Assembly (NCBI GenBank): GCA_905182995.1
Contig: CAJJDP010000094.1
Location: forward strand, 36,457 to 100,456
DNA: 64,000 bases
Source of the DNA: Paramecium octaurelia
Taxonomy: Eukaryota; Ciliophora; Oligohymenophorea; Peniculida; Parameciidae
Reading direction: 5' to 3'
Part shown: piece after piece, positions 35,585 through 46,534 of the stretch
Layout of the letters: the number at the start of each line of letters is the position of its first letter
Position numbering within the stretch: position 1 is the stretch's first letter
Notes under the pieces: model-generated
What the model saw: the letters and a program-made list of their open reading frames with translations, nothing else
The model's database searches: none
Told to the model about the DNA's origin: nothing
Translations under genes and position numbers: made by a program

Positions 35585-37029
35585 TCAATCAAGCTCTAAC
35601 TATCTGCCTATAGGAAGGGGTGGAACTTTGGAGAGTAATGTTTTGCTTGTAGGAGTGATTTTAGGGGAATTTTCATCATTTTCATGTTATTAGTGTTCAA
35701 AACTTTCTTGGGACATCATGGGATTAGTGTCAACTGAATTTCTAATTTTTTTGGTTGAATTAGGGATTATTTAAATAGGAATACTATTTTATTAAGAGTT
35801 AATTTGTGAAATCAAGCTGGTTGCTTTGGAATTGTTAAATTTATTAGATATACTGTTTCCATATCTCTAATTAATTACAACTGAATTCTCAATTTATTTA
35901 CTAGTATTTTATGAAGACTTTTATGATGATTCTTGATGCAAGTTCCCATGAGATTGATCTATAGAATAGAATTATTCTGATTGAAAAGTGCACATATTAT
36001 TATTTTCATTTACAGAAGGCTAGGAAAACCTTTTCGATTAAATGTTCTTAATGTCTTAAAATACATTTCGACTTTATTGAATTGATGACGGTGGTTGAAC
36101 AATTTCCTTCTAAATCGATTAGAAATTGCTAGCACTACTTTCTTCAGAGCTAATCTTATTTGATTTAAAAGGACTAACATATGTATTTAATCTTTACTTT
36201 TCAAATTAACTAAATAATATTGCGTATTTTTATAATTCCAATTTCTTGTCATTCAATTCATCCTCTAATCTTTCTATCTCCTTAATTTACTCTTGATTGC
36301 ATTATAGCAGATTTAGCATTTCCAATTGTTACTATCTAAATTGTAATTAGATATCGAAGGTGTAGCTCTTATTTTCCTCTCCTATTTTAATCAAGATCTC
36401 CTTCAAGATATCCTTATGGCTCTAGTTGATTCTTAAGGCTCCATCCAATCTCTCCCTGATTTCAAGGTTGTCGTGATATTCTAATTTGTTCATCTCAGTG
36501 ATCTCATTTGGAAATTGATGAAATTTTTGATATTATTCTTGGATTATTGCATTGAGTTCAGACAATGAATTTTATATCTCAATCTATTCTTGAACATTGC
36601 AGAAGATATCCTAACTGATTATATTAATCGTTACCTCACAAACTCGCTCTAAACACTTTTCTCGGTCTTCAAAATTAAAGGATGAACCCATACTCTACCT
36701 CACTTAAATAAGTTATTGCAATGATTATTGCAGCTCATTTTTTGCATCCTTAACTAATTGTTGTCGAGCTGCTAAAATTTAGTTCGATTTTTGAATTAGT
36801 TTTTCATTAATAGTATCAATTTATTATGATGTCATGGTGTCAAATTATTCGAGAATATCTGATATTTCTTTCATTCTAGTAATATGCCCACATTTATTGC
36901 AAACATTTGGCAATCTGATTATTTCTATATATTGCAAGTAACATTACTTATAAGTAGTTCGAATGGGTTACGCAATTTGATTTGAGTCTAAGACTTGCCT
37001 CTAGAGTGTTCTGACTATCTAGTGTCCAT
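35585..37029 (-). CDS. Coiled-coil, Gln/Ser-rich protein with a Cys pair near the N-terminus
   Basis: ATG is at 37029 and TGA at 35585-35587, with a 23-nt intron at 36925-36947, giving 473 residues (465 if a 24-nt in-frame segment near 36610-36640 is also spliced). Residues about 38-48 read RLPNVCNKCGHITR, which could be half of a zinc-binding site. A coiled coil of about 220 residues follows, and the C-terminal half is Ser/Asn/Gln-rich with several SP/TP sites and ends PPLPIGRQLELD. The layout recalls B-box/coiled-coil proteins, but the full zinc finger is absent, so no family is assigned. Confidence 0.75.
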
Positions 37030-37465
37030 CGCTACTAATTATTTAAATTTATTTTATTAATTTGAATGTGTTCGTTATATATATACAAATATTTATAAGT
37101 ATTGGAGGAAAATAACTAACTATTTTCATTATTATTTACATTTCATTTAGAATAGAATTATAGATGAATCTCTTAAAGATATAGAGTATAAGGGGAGGGA
37201 GAATTGAATGACAGGATGGATTTGATAATTAAGACTAGTACATATTCAGATTATATTACATCTGGCAATGAAATAATCATAACTAAGAATTGAATGTTTT
37301 ATCATTGATTGTTTTTAAATATAGATACTTATAGAGAATAAATTATTCAACTTGTAGTAAACTGCAGGTAAGTATTTGAGAATATTTTTACAATAAGATG
37401 AATTATCAATCTAACAATAATTATACGTAGGATTAATTGTTATATCCCAATTCTTACATATTCAA
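37030..37465. other. Divergent intergenic region
   Basis: These 436 bases lie between the divergent coiled-coil and MAK11-like genes. A short plus-strand ORF at about 37394-37466 (MNYQSNNNYTQDQL..) contains TAA/TAG and ends in TGA overlapping the downstream ATG; it may be leader sequence. No RNA gene recognised. Confidence 0.35.
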
Positions 37466-38872
37466 ATGAAGATTTAACCTAAACCAAAAAGTTTAATACA
37501 AAAAATTGGATTAACTCATAGAAGTTTGTCATTTAATTTATCTGATAAAGACTTCTCTTTTCCAATAGAGATTTACACTGTTTTAATCGAATCCAAAACC
37601 AATAAATTTTTAAGAGTTATGAAATAGCCTGATTAAGATATAAATTATGAGGACATTATTTATAATCTATTTATAAATTAAATTAAAATGGAAATTAATA
37701 TTAATGTGGGGACATATGAAGGCAAACTATTAGGGTTCTCATTGAACGAAGAATTATCAGCGAATAACACTCTCTACTCATTTCCAGCCTCCACAGTACA
37801 TTTACTTTATTATTTGAGTCTTTAATCAAAACAATTTATCAAAATGGACGATATCTGTTCATTGGAGGTTCTGAAGAGTTGATCAAGGTTTATGATGTTA
37901 GAAGGAGAGTTGAGGTCACCTTATTAGAACAGCACAATGGAACAATAACTTAGATTGCAGGCCATTCGAATTTTCTATTCACATCAGCTGAAGATGGAAA
38001 AGTAAATTTATGGAGAAATAAACAATGGGCAATTCTTAATACGTTCCAATGTGGAAGTCCTGTTATATCCATAGCAATTCATGAATCCGGAAAGATCTTA
38101 GCATGTGCAACCAAAGATCAGAAATTGCATCTCTATAATTTGATGAATTTGAAAAGGATAGCATTAAAGAAATTTCATTTTAGTATTTATATTTTCTGAA
38201 ACCCTTAGATATCGACAAGATTCATTTCATTTCAAAGGAGGACGAAATCCAATACTTATTATTTCAATCAGAAAGAAAATGCTATATAGTCGATTGTGAA
38301 ACCAACAAGGTTGCTCATACCATAGATATTACAGCCTAAATTACAGATTCAATATTAAATCAAAATTCACTCATCCTATCAGGTATTTAAAGGAGAATAT
38401 TCTAGATGCAAATGGAATAGTTTATATGATTAAATTGTCCGTCGAAAATTAGATATGGAGTCAGATTCTGGTGAAGTTTGCTGCTCATTAGAAAAGGATC
38501 AAGTAGTTGCAACTATTTGATCTGAACGATTAAACATATTTGGCATCTATTTCATCTGATGGTGACATCAAAATCTGGGATTGCCTATTATATGCCAATG
38601 AATAATATGATGAGATTGATCTCAAGAATAAGTTAAAACCAATTTATGTCATTCGAACAAACTAGCGATTAACATGCTTTTGTGTGAGTGTTGTTTGGAG
38701 GAGAGAAGCCGATGAAGAACAAGAATAGACCAAGGTTTAGAAACCTACTGTGATTCCTATTGCCAAATAAATCAAAACGCAGTTAGTTAATAGGAAGCCA
38801 AAGTAAATTTAGTAGAATGCAGGAGTGTAGAAAGTATAGAAGAAGATTCATAAAAAGAAGATTGATGGTTGA
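37466..38872 (+). CDS. WD40-repeat protein, MAK11/PAK1IP1 family (ribosome biogenesis)
   Basis: Introns lie at 37796-37818, 38183-38208 and 38383-38405, and the exon sum is divisible by three. WD40 homology starts at an internal ATG at 37688 (370 residues): VGTYEGKLLGF, YLFIGGSEELIKVYDVRRR, LLEQHNGTITQIAGHSN, LFTSAEDGKVNLW, IHESGKILACATKD..HLYNL. The last 70 residues are basic (KKIHKKKIDG). This matches yeast Mak11 and human PAK1IP1, which act in large-subunit pre-rRNA processing in the nucleolus. The frame is open from ATG 37466, giving a 74-residue N-terminal extension that homologues lack; the true start may be 37688. The first intron would end in GAG. Confidence 0.83.
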
Positions 38873-38908
38873 TTTTTTGTATATTAGTAATTAGTATTAA
38901 GTTTTAAA

Positions 38909-39346
38909 ATGAACCCTATACTATAAAGTGTCTTGAATTCTCCTTAATATTCTCGGTCAATTCCGAAAAAGCAACATCAATTTGCTAGCATCTATAGGGT
39001 ACCCACGAAGTACAAGGCAAAGTCATGGAAACCCTAAACTGAGAGAGACAAATCTGAAGACAATTTGGGTGAATAATTGAGGCCAAAAATAAGAATTAGA
39101 CTACCATCTTTGCAACACCAGAATTCGAGTGGATCTCATTAGTAAATCATCCCTAGGGAATCAGAGAAAGAGAAGAAAATTGAAATTACTACGAAAGTGA
39201 TGTATTACCTGAGCAGAATGACAGGACCTGAAAATGCTTCGAAGTCAAAGAAGTATAGGGAGAAAGAAATCCAATCTCGATTGATGCCAGGAGTGAATTC
39301 ATATGATGGGCTTTATGATGAAATGTATGAAGATGATGATAATTGA
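38909..39346 (+). CDS. Small basic hypothetical protein, 145 residues
   Basis: A single exon of 146 codons, starting MNPILQSVLNSPQYSRSIPK. The protein is Lys/Arg/Ser-rich, with an acidic tail (DEMYEDDDN). In-frame TAA/TAG codons support coding. It follows the WD40 gene by 36 bp and precedes the LENG1 homologue by 31 bp. The family is not recognised. Confidence 0.75.
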
Positions 39347-39377
39347 TACTCAAATTTATAATTTATATAAATAAATT

Positions 39378-40296
39378 ATGGGAGGTCATGGAGGATTGAA
39401 TATTCTACCCTAAAAGAAGTGGAATGTGTACAATATGGAGAATAGGAATATCGTTGAAAGGGATAAAAGAAAGGAGAGGGAGAGAGTTTAAAAGGAAAAA
39501 AGGAAAGAACATAAAGAATAGGCAGGAAATAGAATTTAAAAGCTGAAGTAATAGAGGAGAGCTGCTTCTCACACTCCAAGTAGAAGTGTTAGTGAAAGTC
39601 AAAGCAGAAGCAGAAGTAGAAGTCAAAGTTAAAAGAAATAAGGTTCATCCAAAGTTAGTAAGATTTAATTGTGATAATCTAGATGCTGAATTGAGAGAAA
39701 TATTGGAGGCTAAGTAACATATAAACTTATTTAAAGAAGAAGAATAGTATCTGTTATAGAAATAAAACAACTAAGCTAAAATAGAATTGGAGAAGGAGTT
39801 CTTTAAAGACAAACCATTTGATTTGAGTACTAAGTTTTTGGGATAATATGATTAAACAAAACCATGGTATATTTAATAAAGGTAAGATTAAAAACAAACC
39901 TAATTACAACAAAATGTTAAGCAATAGTTAAAAAATTTCAAAGAAAAATAAGATAACTATTATCAGATTTTAGATTTGAGCAAGAAATACTAAGAGGAAA
40001 CTCTCGTTTCATAAATAGAGGCTAAGAAAGAAGAAACAATAAAAGATAAAAAGGAGGAAGAAAATGATCCAGCTTATATCAAAGAAATGAAGAAAAAATA
40101 GAAGAAATATCAAAAACTTGGAAAATAAATCAGGGAATTGTTAGGCAGTGATGATTCAGATTTAGAAAAAATAAGATAAAAATAAAAATAGCATGAAAGA
40201 GAAAAATTAAGAAAAGAGAGATTGCAAAGAGAAAAAGTAGAAAGATCGAGAGAATAAAAGCTACTCTCCTCTATTTATGAATTTAAATAAAAATGA
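39378..40296 (+). CDS. LENG1: LENG1 homologue (Cir_N domain, RS-rich)
   Basis: The predicted protein has 297 residues with one intron at 39658-39682. The start GGLNILPQKKWNVYNMENRN matches the LENG1/Cir_N N-terminus (MNILPKKSWHVRNKDN in animals), followed by a long basic helix. A short RS stretch (SESQSRSRSRSQSQ) lies near residues 75-88. Downstream, FFKDKPFDLSTKFLG and KPWYIQQR match the conserved C-terminal part of LENG1. The rest is a charged helix. LENG1 is poorly characterised; Cir_N proteins such as CWC25 and CIR act in or near the spliceosome, so nuclear RNA processing is inferred. Confidence 0.85.
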
Positions 40297-40313
40297 AATT
40301 TAAGTATTTATTA

Positions 40314-41823
40314 TCAATTTACCAATTCATCCATTAATTCCACTCCCTCCATTACATCAAAGTCTTCATTTTAAACTGCATATTTTGGATCATATGGCTG
40401 TTTTTATGACTTTTTTCTTAGGTGATACTATTGCAAATTTGAAACCAAAGGAACACAATTACCATTGCAATCATACCCTGTTCCATGAGAACGAGTTAAC
40501 AACCAGGTTAGTCCTGGAATACGAAACACCAAAAAAGGAAAACTCAATAACCCATAGACTGTTTTGGCTAAGTACATTGTAGATTTATATTGCCATAGCT
40601 TTCTCTCCCCATCAGAGACAGACAAACCAAAAAACAAGGCCACACATCCTAAAAAACAAATCAAATCGTAAAGCATAAAGCAATACAATCGTCCTCCTCT
40701 ACTATTAAAGGAGCAACATAAACAACATGATTGCTTTGACATTTTCTTATTATTCATTTATTATTAGGATTCTTACACATGCTTAAATCTTACCTGACCC
40801 TTAATTTTTGAACATTTCAACAATATAATTGCTAACCAAACCAACAGCAATTGAAGTAAAAAAGCTGCAATATCAGACCAAAAATTTAAAAATATTGCAG
40901 GACCATCATCTTTGCAATCTTTATAACTTTTATCTACAGTTGAAACTACAGCACATGAATAGAATGTGAAATATCCTACCATAGTTCCTATCACTACATT
41001 AAATATTTCTTACATCCTATAGATACAAATTACATGCTTTTAAAGGCTAATATGAATCGAATCAATTAATATTCATCCTCTTTGTCAATGAATAAAAATA
41101 CAAAAACATAAATAAATGCTTATATCTAATTATTTTATTGAATTGATTACTCCATAAAAAGGTATTAATTGAACAATGAAGATCAGCCACCAAGAATACC
41201 AATGTAATTGCTCAAATATGGATTTATCAAAAGGTTGTGTAACATATAAATACCATACCTTGAACCAAAACCAAGGGTATTAAATACAACACAACTTCGG
41301 TTTTGGAAATTCCACCAACTCATAAGGATCTGCATATTTCACTCTTATTTGTAATAAAATTTCTTCTTTGATATCTGGCCACACCTCTTCGAATACATCT
41401 TCAATGAGTTTGGATAGACAATCACACTAAAGTTATCTCTTTCAATTTGTTACCATATAAGGATCAAGAATGCTTTCTAGTAGAATAGGTTTTGTCTTCT
41501 CTAAAACTCTGATTATTGCCATTTCTATTTTTTGTTTAATCCATAAATTCATTTTTGCTTTCTGTTCATGTAAAACACTCTGCGCCTTCTAATCCAATTT
41601 ATCATAACCCTCTTTCAGTTCTTACTTTAGGTTCTCTAATTCTTTTCCTACTTTTATTACAACTTCCTTCCAATAGAACACTAAATACATTGCTCATTAT
41701 CTCTTGGATTTTTTCATTCGCCATCGTTTTTACTTAATCCAAAGGTGTCGTTTTTTTTTCAATAGCAGTTCTATTCCATAATCCGAAAGGCTATTATTCT
41801 GGATTATTATTATCATTATTCAT
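40314..41823 (-). CDS. Conserved multi-span membrane protein (plant/protist type)
   Basis: The predicted protein has 471 residues with introns at 41667-41688, 41427-41453, 41126-41150 and 40994-41013, and the exon sum divisible by three. A cytosolic helical N-terminus (about 190 residues) is followed by at least five membrane segments: WWLIFIVQLIPFYG, FIYVFVFLFI, FVSIGLIGTMVGYFTFYSC, AAFLLQLLLVWLAIILL, LICFLGCVALFFGL, then YGLLSFPFLVFRIPGLTWLL and TGYDCNGNCVPL. The last block and the DEYQLIRFILAFKSMQFVSIG segment recall an uncharacterised family shared by plants and protists. Function unknown. An intron-like 22-nt segment at 40772-40793 must be read through; splicing it would create a stop (see findings). 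The stop is 17 bp from that of LENG1. Confidence 0.75.
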
Positions 41824-42004
41824 AATTTATAATTACAAATCTTAAATTATTTCTTTCTTGCCTTCTCAAATCTGAAAGTATATTGATAAAATCCCAAAAA
41901 TTAGAATTTGAAGGGGAAAGATATATCAAAATTTAAATGAAGTGCATTATAAAGAACTAAATAAATACACATATTAAAAAATAAAATTATATAAATAATA
42001 TCTC

Positions 42005-44486
42005 TCATATTTACTAAAAGATTGAATTAAAATAATTGATTATTTTTGTAACAAGAGGCTAATATTATTGGGTTTAATCTTTCGTAATTCCTACGTAAAT
42101 AATCATCTTATTTTAAGGAATAAGTTCAAATTTAATTAATCCTTTCAATTATGACCCTAGTATCTTAAATTTGGCTCCAAATTTTATTTCATCAATTCCT
42201 TATAAATATGCCTTCAGTTTTTCTTCATTGATTAGGAGAAAGTTTTTGCTGATATTTGAAATACTCTAATAAGATGGTAAAATCATAGGGTTATAACTGA
42301 ATATTTTTGATCTGAAGATAAAAAATTTCTTCCAATGTACTTTAAAATTATCCTTAGTTAACTGGGAAAATTCAATAAAACTTAATAATGGCATAGGAAG
42401 AAACATTTACTACACTTTTTTTCTAAAGTAATAATAATTTTTACTAGTATCGTATTTCCAAAACAGGGAGTTCTGATAAATCTTCCCATTTATCATTGAT
42501 TTAATACTCCAGTAGGTATTATTATTATTATTATTGTTATTATTATTATTATTATTATTATTAAGATGACTTTTCTAGAGTAACATTAAAATCTTTTTAG
42601 GATGATGAAAAATACTTCAATATTTTTTGTAAATTTAAAAATTTTCCTGATAATTCGATAGTTTATTCATCAGTTTTGAAATAAACTCCAAATTTAACTA
42701 AGTTTTCTTCCCCTTATTTTACAACCTATTTTATAATTGCCACCAAAATTGATGGTTTGTCAATGAAGTAGTACGTCGTTCTATTAATATGGAACATTTA
42801 AAAGAGATATTTATTTTTTTCAGACACATCTTTCAACTGACTAATTAAATTTTTAAAAACAACTTCTTAACCTTTATTTTATTACATTTTTTAACCTTTC
42901 GAATAATATTCTTCTGCTGTTTAATAAGGGAAGATTAACGAAGGATTAATGTTCTCTACTTCAATAGGTTTTGGTCTCGTAAACAAGTCCTTTAGATCTT
43001 CATTAAATTAAAATCGCGCATTAAAATGTTATTGGTTTTACTATGTGTCAGGAAAGAAGAAATTCTGATATTAAGGCGGTTTTTCTCTGATTGAGATTTT
43101 GGCAGAATTAGTTCTTACTGGAGATATTTGCTTTAATTAATCTAATTATGTTTGTAATTCCTTAACCTTATTTTCTGAGACTTGTAATTTTTATTGTGCG
43201 CTTAAGAGTTACTCTTCAAGTATTTTATTCTTCTTTTATTACTCTTATTAATTTTATTAGTAAGAGTTATTTTCTCCTTCAAGAGATTAAATTTTTCTTT
43301 TTAGGCTCTCAATATTTTATTATAATTTTTATATAAGTTATTCTTAATCCTAATTCCTTAATGCTGCTACATCCTAGTTCAATTTATCTTTTGCTATTAA
43401 TTATAATTTCAATTAGTTAATATTTTATGCTTGTTCCAAACATCTAACCTTTTGTTCTTTAATTTCTGCTTCTTTCTTCTCCAATTCCATCTTGAGATTC
43501 GTGTTTTCTATTTATCTTCCATTCTCTTAATTTTGTAATCTCTCAGTTAAAATATAATTATTTTGTTTAAGTTCTTCAATCTATTGATAAAGCTATTATA
43601 TTTAAGATTCTAGATTTAATTTCTCTAATTATTCGTTAAAGTATTACTATCCATGTAATTTAGTATTCTTCAGCTCGGTTTCCAATTATTTTAATTTCTA
43701 TTGATTTTTTTCCATGTCTTACTTATATTTATCTTCTTTTTTTTATAATTCATCTATTTATTCCTTTAATATTGGCTGCATGTTTTGGAAATATTACAAT
43801 TTTTCTTACAATTTAAAAATTTTTAAGTCGTTCTATTATTATTGATCTGACAATTCGACTTCATGTAATTATTTCATCATCATAATCTATTATTATAGAT
43901 CTTTTAATATTTCTAATTTTTTTTGATCATTACTGATATTATTTTTCATTGATGATTGCTCTTTAAAGTAATTAGCTTAAGGAAATTTTATTCCCTTATT
44001 AAGGAGGTTCTGATAAATTTAATAGAATAAAGTTGGAGTAATTCCATCATTTTTTTTAGGATATTACCTAGCCCAATTTTCAATACTCTCTAAAATCAAA
44101 TGGAAGAAGCTTTTCCCAAAATTCATATCGCTGTTACTCTTGCTAAAGAATGAAGACGCTTTGTCAGCCAGTCTCACATTTAAAGTATCTTCTGCCAATT
44201 ATTCATAAGACTTCAGACAAACATTTTGAAAGACAGTTAAGAAGTCTAAATTCTATTTTTCTATTGCTTCTTTTGCCATTCGAGCAGCTTGAAAGCACTG
44301 AACGGGTTCTTAATCAAGAAAAGCAGATATAATAGCTTGACAAATGGGTTCATAATATTTTCTAGATTATTGAATTAAGTCTTACTGATCCTTCTCCTTT
44401 ATTTTATCAAGGTATGGTTAGATTTATGAATAAGTGCTCTCTAGTTTCAATAAACAACACACTTTATCTTGAATTTGTTGATTCAT
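42005..44486 (-). CDS. VHS/ENTH-like adaptor with coiled coil, polyQ and appendage-like C-terminus
   Basis: ATG is at 44486 and TGA at 42005-42007, with introns at 42353-42381 and 42266-42297. The exon sum is divisible by three, giving 806 residues. Residues about 40-180 are an all-helical module (PICQAIISAFLDQE, QCFQAARMAKEAIEKQ, DFLTVFQNVCLKSY, FFHLILESIENWARQYPKKN) with the pattern of a VHS domain. A 300-residue Gln/Lys coiled coil follows. C-terminal beta-rich regions (YLFQMFHINRTTYYF, LVKFGVYFKTD, KFKILGSQLKGLIKFELIPQ, KMIIYVGIT) resemble adaptin-ear folds, interrupted by polyQ at 42518-42563. This recalls GGA-type clathrin adaptors, but domain calls are by pattern and the GAT domain was not seen. 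Confidence 0.62.
42518..42563. repeat. (ATT)n / (TAA)n microsatellite coding polyglutamine
   Basis: Plus strand ATT repeated about fifteen times with one GTT interruption; on the coding minus strand this is TAA codons with one CAA, i.e. about 14 consecutive Gln in the VHS-like protein. In the standard code it would be a run of stops. Such trinucleotide repeats are prone to length change. Confidence 0.9.
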
Positions 44487-44652
44487 TTATAAATAATATT
44501 AAATAATCTAATTATGAAATTCTATTGACGATCTTGGGAGTCCTTATTGGAATGAGTATTTAAATGATGTCTAGCTGTAAATATAGATTCAAAAACTATT
44601 TTAGAAAACATGGAAAGATCTCTAGAATATTCTATTGATACGAAATAACATT

Positions 44653-45437
44653 TCAATTTGAAGCTCTTATAGTAAACGGGACAATAATATAAAGCATTCC
44701 GGCTAATACGACAAGGCCAATAAGAATCTTTAGTTTCATGTTCCTCCAATACATAATTTTAGCAAGTTCACTTGACTATTTTGATAACGAGCGCTTAAAT
44801 TGTTAAATCTTTTGCTTTTTTATCTAAATCCTATGAGTAGTTGTGCAAAATGTACATTAAGGTTTTCCGTATTAGTTATCATTTTGTGTATGTTTTCTTC
44901 CATAACAATTTACACCTCGTCAACTTTTTATTATGCTGCGTAAACCTTAATAAATAAGAATGTATGTATTACTTTGTCTACTGCAGCCAAATTATCGTAT
45001 TTTTCATGGAGTTATTTCATCCAGATTTTTGCATATTTCTCAACATCATTAGGTTTAGAATCAACATAATTAGGCATTTTCTTTAATTCATTTTCTATTT
45101 CCTTAAAATTTTAATATATCTTACTCGTATCATAGCATGTATGTGTCTATCCGGGTAGCTCTCTATAGCAAGTACTAATTTATATACAATGGTATACATG
45201 CATAAGCAATTTTGTTATCATCAAGTTTGTAACGCCAAACTCCATTAGCAGTTTTTAGAGTAACTCGTTCTTCCGCTCTTGGAAATATTTATGACATGTG
45301 TTCTAAAATAATTTAAGAATCTTAGTCCATCTATATAAGTTTTAATTTAATTTTACTTTCTTTTTATCATATGACTTAGAGAAGAGCAATTGTTGGTTAG
45401 TCACTCTAATGATCAGGGCTGCTTTAATAGATGTCAT
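44653..45437 (-). CDS. Longin-domain R-SNARE (VAMP7-like), with an apparent frame break
   Basis: ATG is at 45437 (MTSIKAALIIRVTNQQLLFS). An N-terminal longin-like fold (YKLDDNKIAYACIPLYIN in one exon), then a SNARE motif (VDEVQIVMEENIHKMITNTE.. NLNDLDKKAKDL after splicing a 25-nt intron), then SSELAKIMYWRNMKLK and a C-terminal membrane anchor (ILIGLVVLAGMLYIIVPF) ending at TGA 44653-44655. This order is that of VAMP7-type R-SNAREs of endolysosomal fusion. Between KAKDL and SSELAK the frame does not join by any GT..AG intron I can find; one base is too many or too few. It is either a pseudogene, an unusual junction or a sequence error. The second longin exons were not fully resolved. Confidence 0.65.
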
Positions 45438-45528
45438 TGATGATAGTTATGAATTTATATATATTTTTATAATTTATAAAATCTAAACTTTCTATTTGAA
45501 TATAATCGATTTTTTTTTTAACTGATAA

Positions 45529-46247
45529 ATGCTAAAAATTGAGGAATATGTTTGCAATTTAAAAGAATCTAAAACACTATTCAATGATAATCTAAGAATT
45601 GATACTCATCAGTCATCGGAGTCTTATGATAATACATAATTGTATTATAATTTAGTATTTACATTAGCCAGAATCCGATCTATAATATTGTGCCACCTGA
45701 ATATTTTTAGAGTGTAACAGAAAATAAGTACTCAAATATCTTTAGTTCCTACATCCAATCCCCAAAACACGAAGAGCTTTAATCAACTATAAAATAAGCA
45801 CCTAAAAAAAGAACTTTTTCATTTGCTGAATCGTAACAGCAAAACAAGGATCCTGCATGCAATATTTCAGCAGATTTTGGCTTAAATACTTAAATACCAG
45901 TCAAAGGGGATTTGAAAAATTACTCTAAATTTAGTTAAGGGAGTAATTTAAACTATATTGAAACACCTAATAAAGACAAGTGGTAGTCATAAGACTCAAT
46001 GATGGTTTTGAATAATAGCATACCTTAATCAAAACTTAGTTCTCCATAGAAAAAGTATGTTAAAGTCTAGAAATTTCAAAGCACAAATTATAGTTTCGAT
46101 GCAAAACAAACTTAAACAACTCAAGTTACAAATATTAGTTTAAAAGACAATAGAGAATTTGAATAAATATTTAAGGAATGTTAAAATAATTTTGAAAAGA
46201 ATAAGGCACGGAAAACAGAAGAATATATAGCCTGTAATATATAATGA
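45529..46247 (+). CDS. Ser/Asn/Gln-rich hypothetical protein, 233 residues
   Basis: ATG is at 45529 and TGA at 46245-46247. The frame is continuous if a 17-nt GTA..CAG intron near 45658-45674 is spliced, after which the exon sum is divisible by three. The protein starts MLKIEEYVCNLKESKTLF and contains NPIYNIVPPEYFQSVTENKY and KRTFSFAESQQQ, with many Gln encoded by TAA/TAG. It looks disordered. Family not recognised. Its start is 91 bp from that of the divergent SNARE gene. Confidence 0.65.
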
Positions 46248-46534
46248 AACAGCTTATATATATATAATTATTCAAAAGTTACTATTGCTTTAATTTATAA
46301 AGTAAATTAAGGAACCATTTCACCTAATCTTGTTTAATAAACAATTCAAAATTCTAACATCTTCGTTTCATTTATAATGAAATTGTTTTAATAATTCTCA
46401 TATCCCATTGTTAGATTATAAAATTATTTATTAAGAATAATAATTACCGATAATTGAAGGCTAAATAAAATAAGAAATCACTCATTTAAATATGTTTTTC
46501 TGGTTTAATTAGATATTATTTATTATAATATTAA

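Noticed and set aside
39376-39626. Two overlapping minus-strand ORFs of 67-73 codons
   Set aside because: They are antisense shadows of the RS-rich LENG1 homologue.
40314-40757. Separate small tetraspan-like gene starting MNNKKMSKQSCC
   Set aside because: It is in frame with the upstream membrane protein, and the combined order of segments matches a known conserved family. A two-gene model would need ATG and TGA to overlap.
42518-42563. Microsatellite as evidence of a repeat-rich non-coding region
   Set aside because: It lies in frame inside the VHS-like gene and encodes polyGln.
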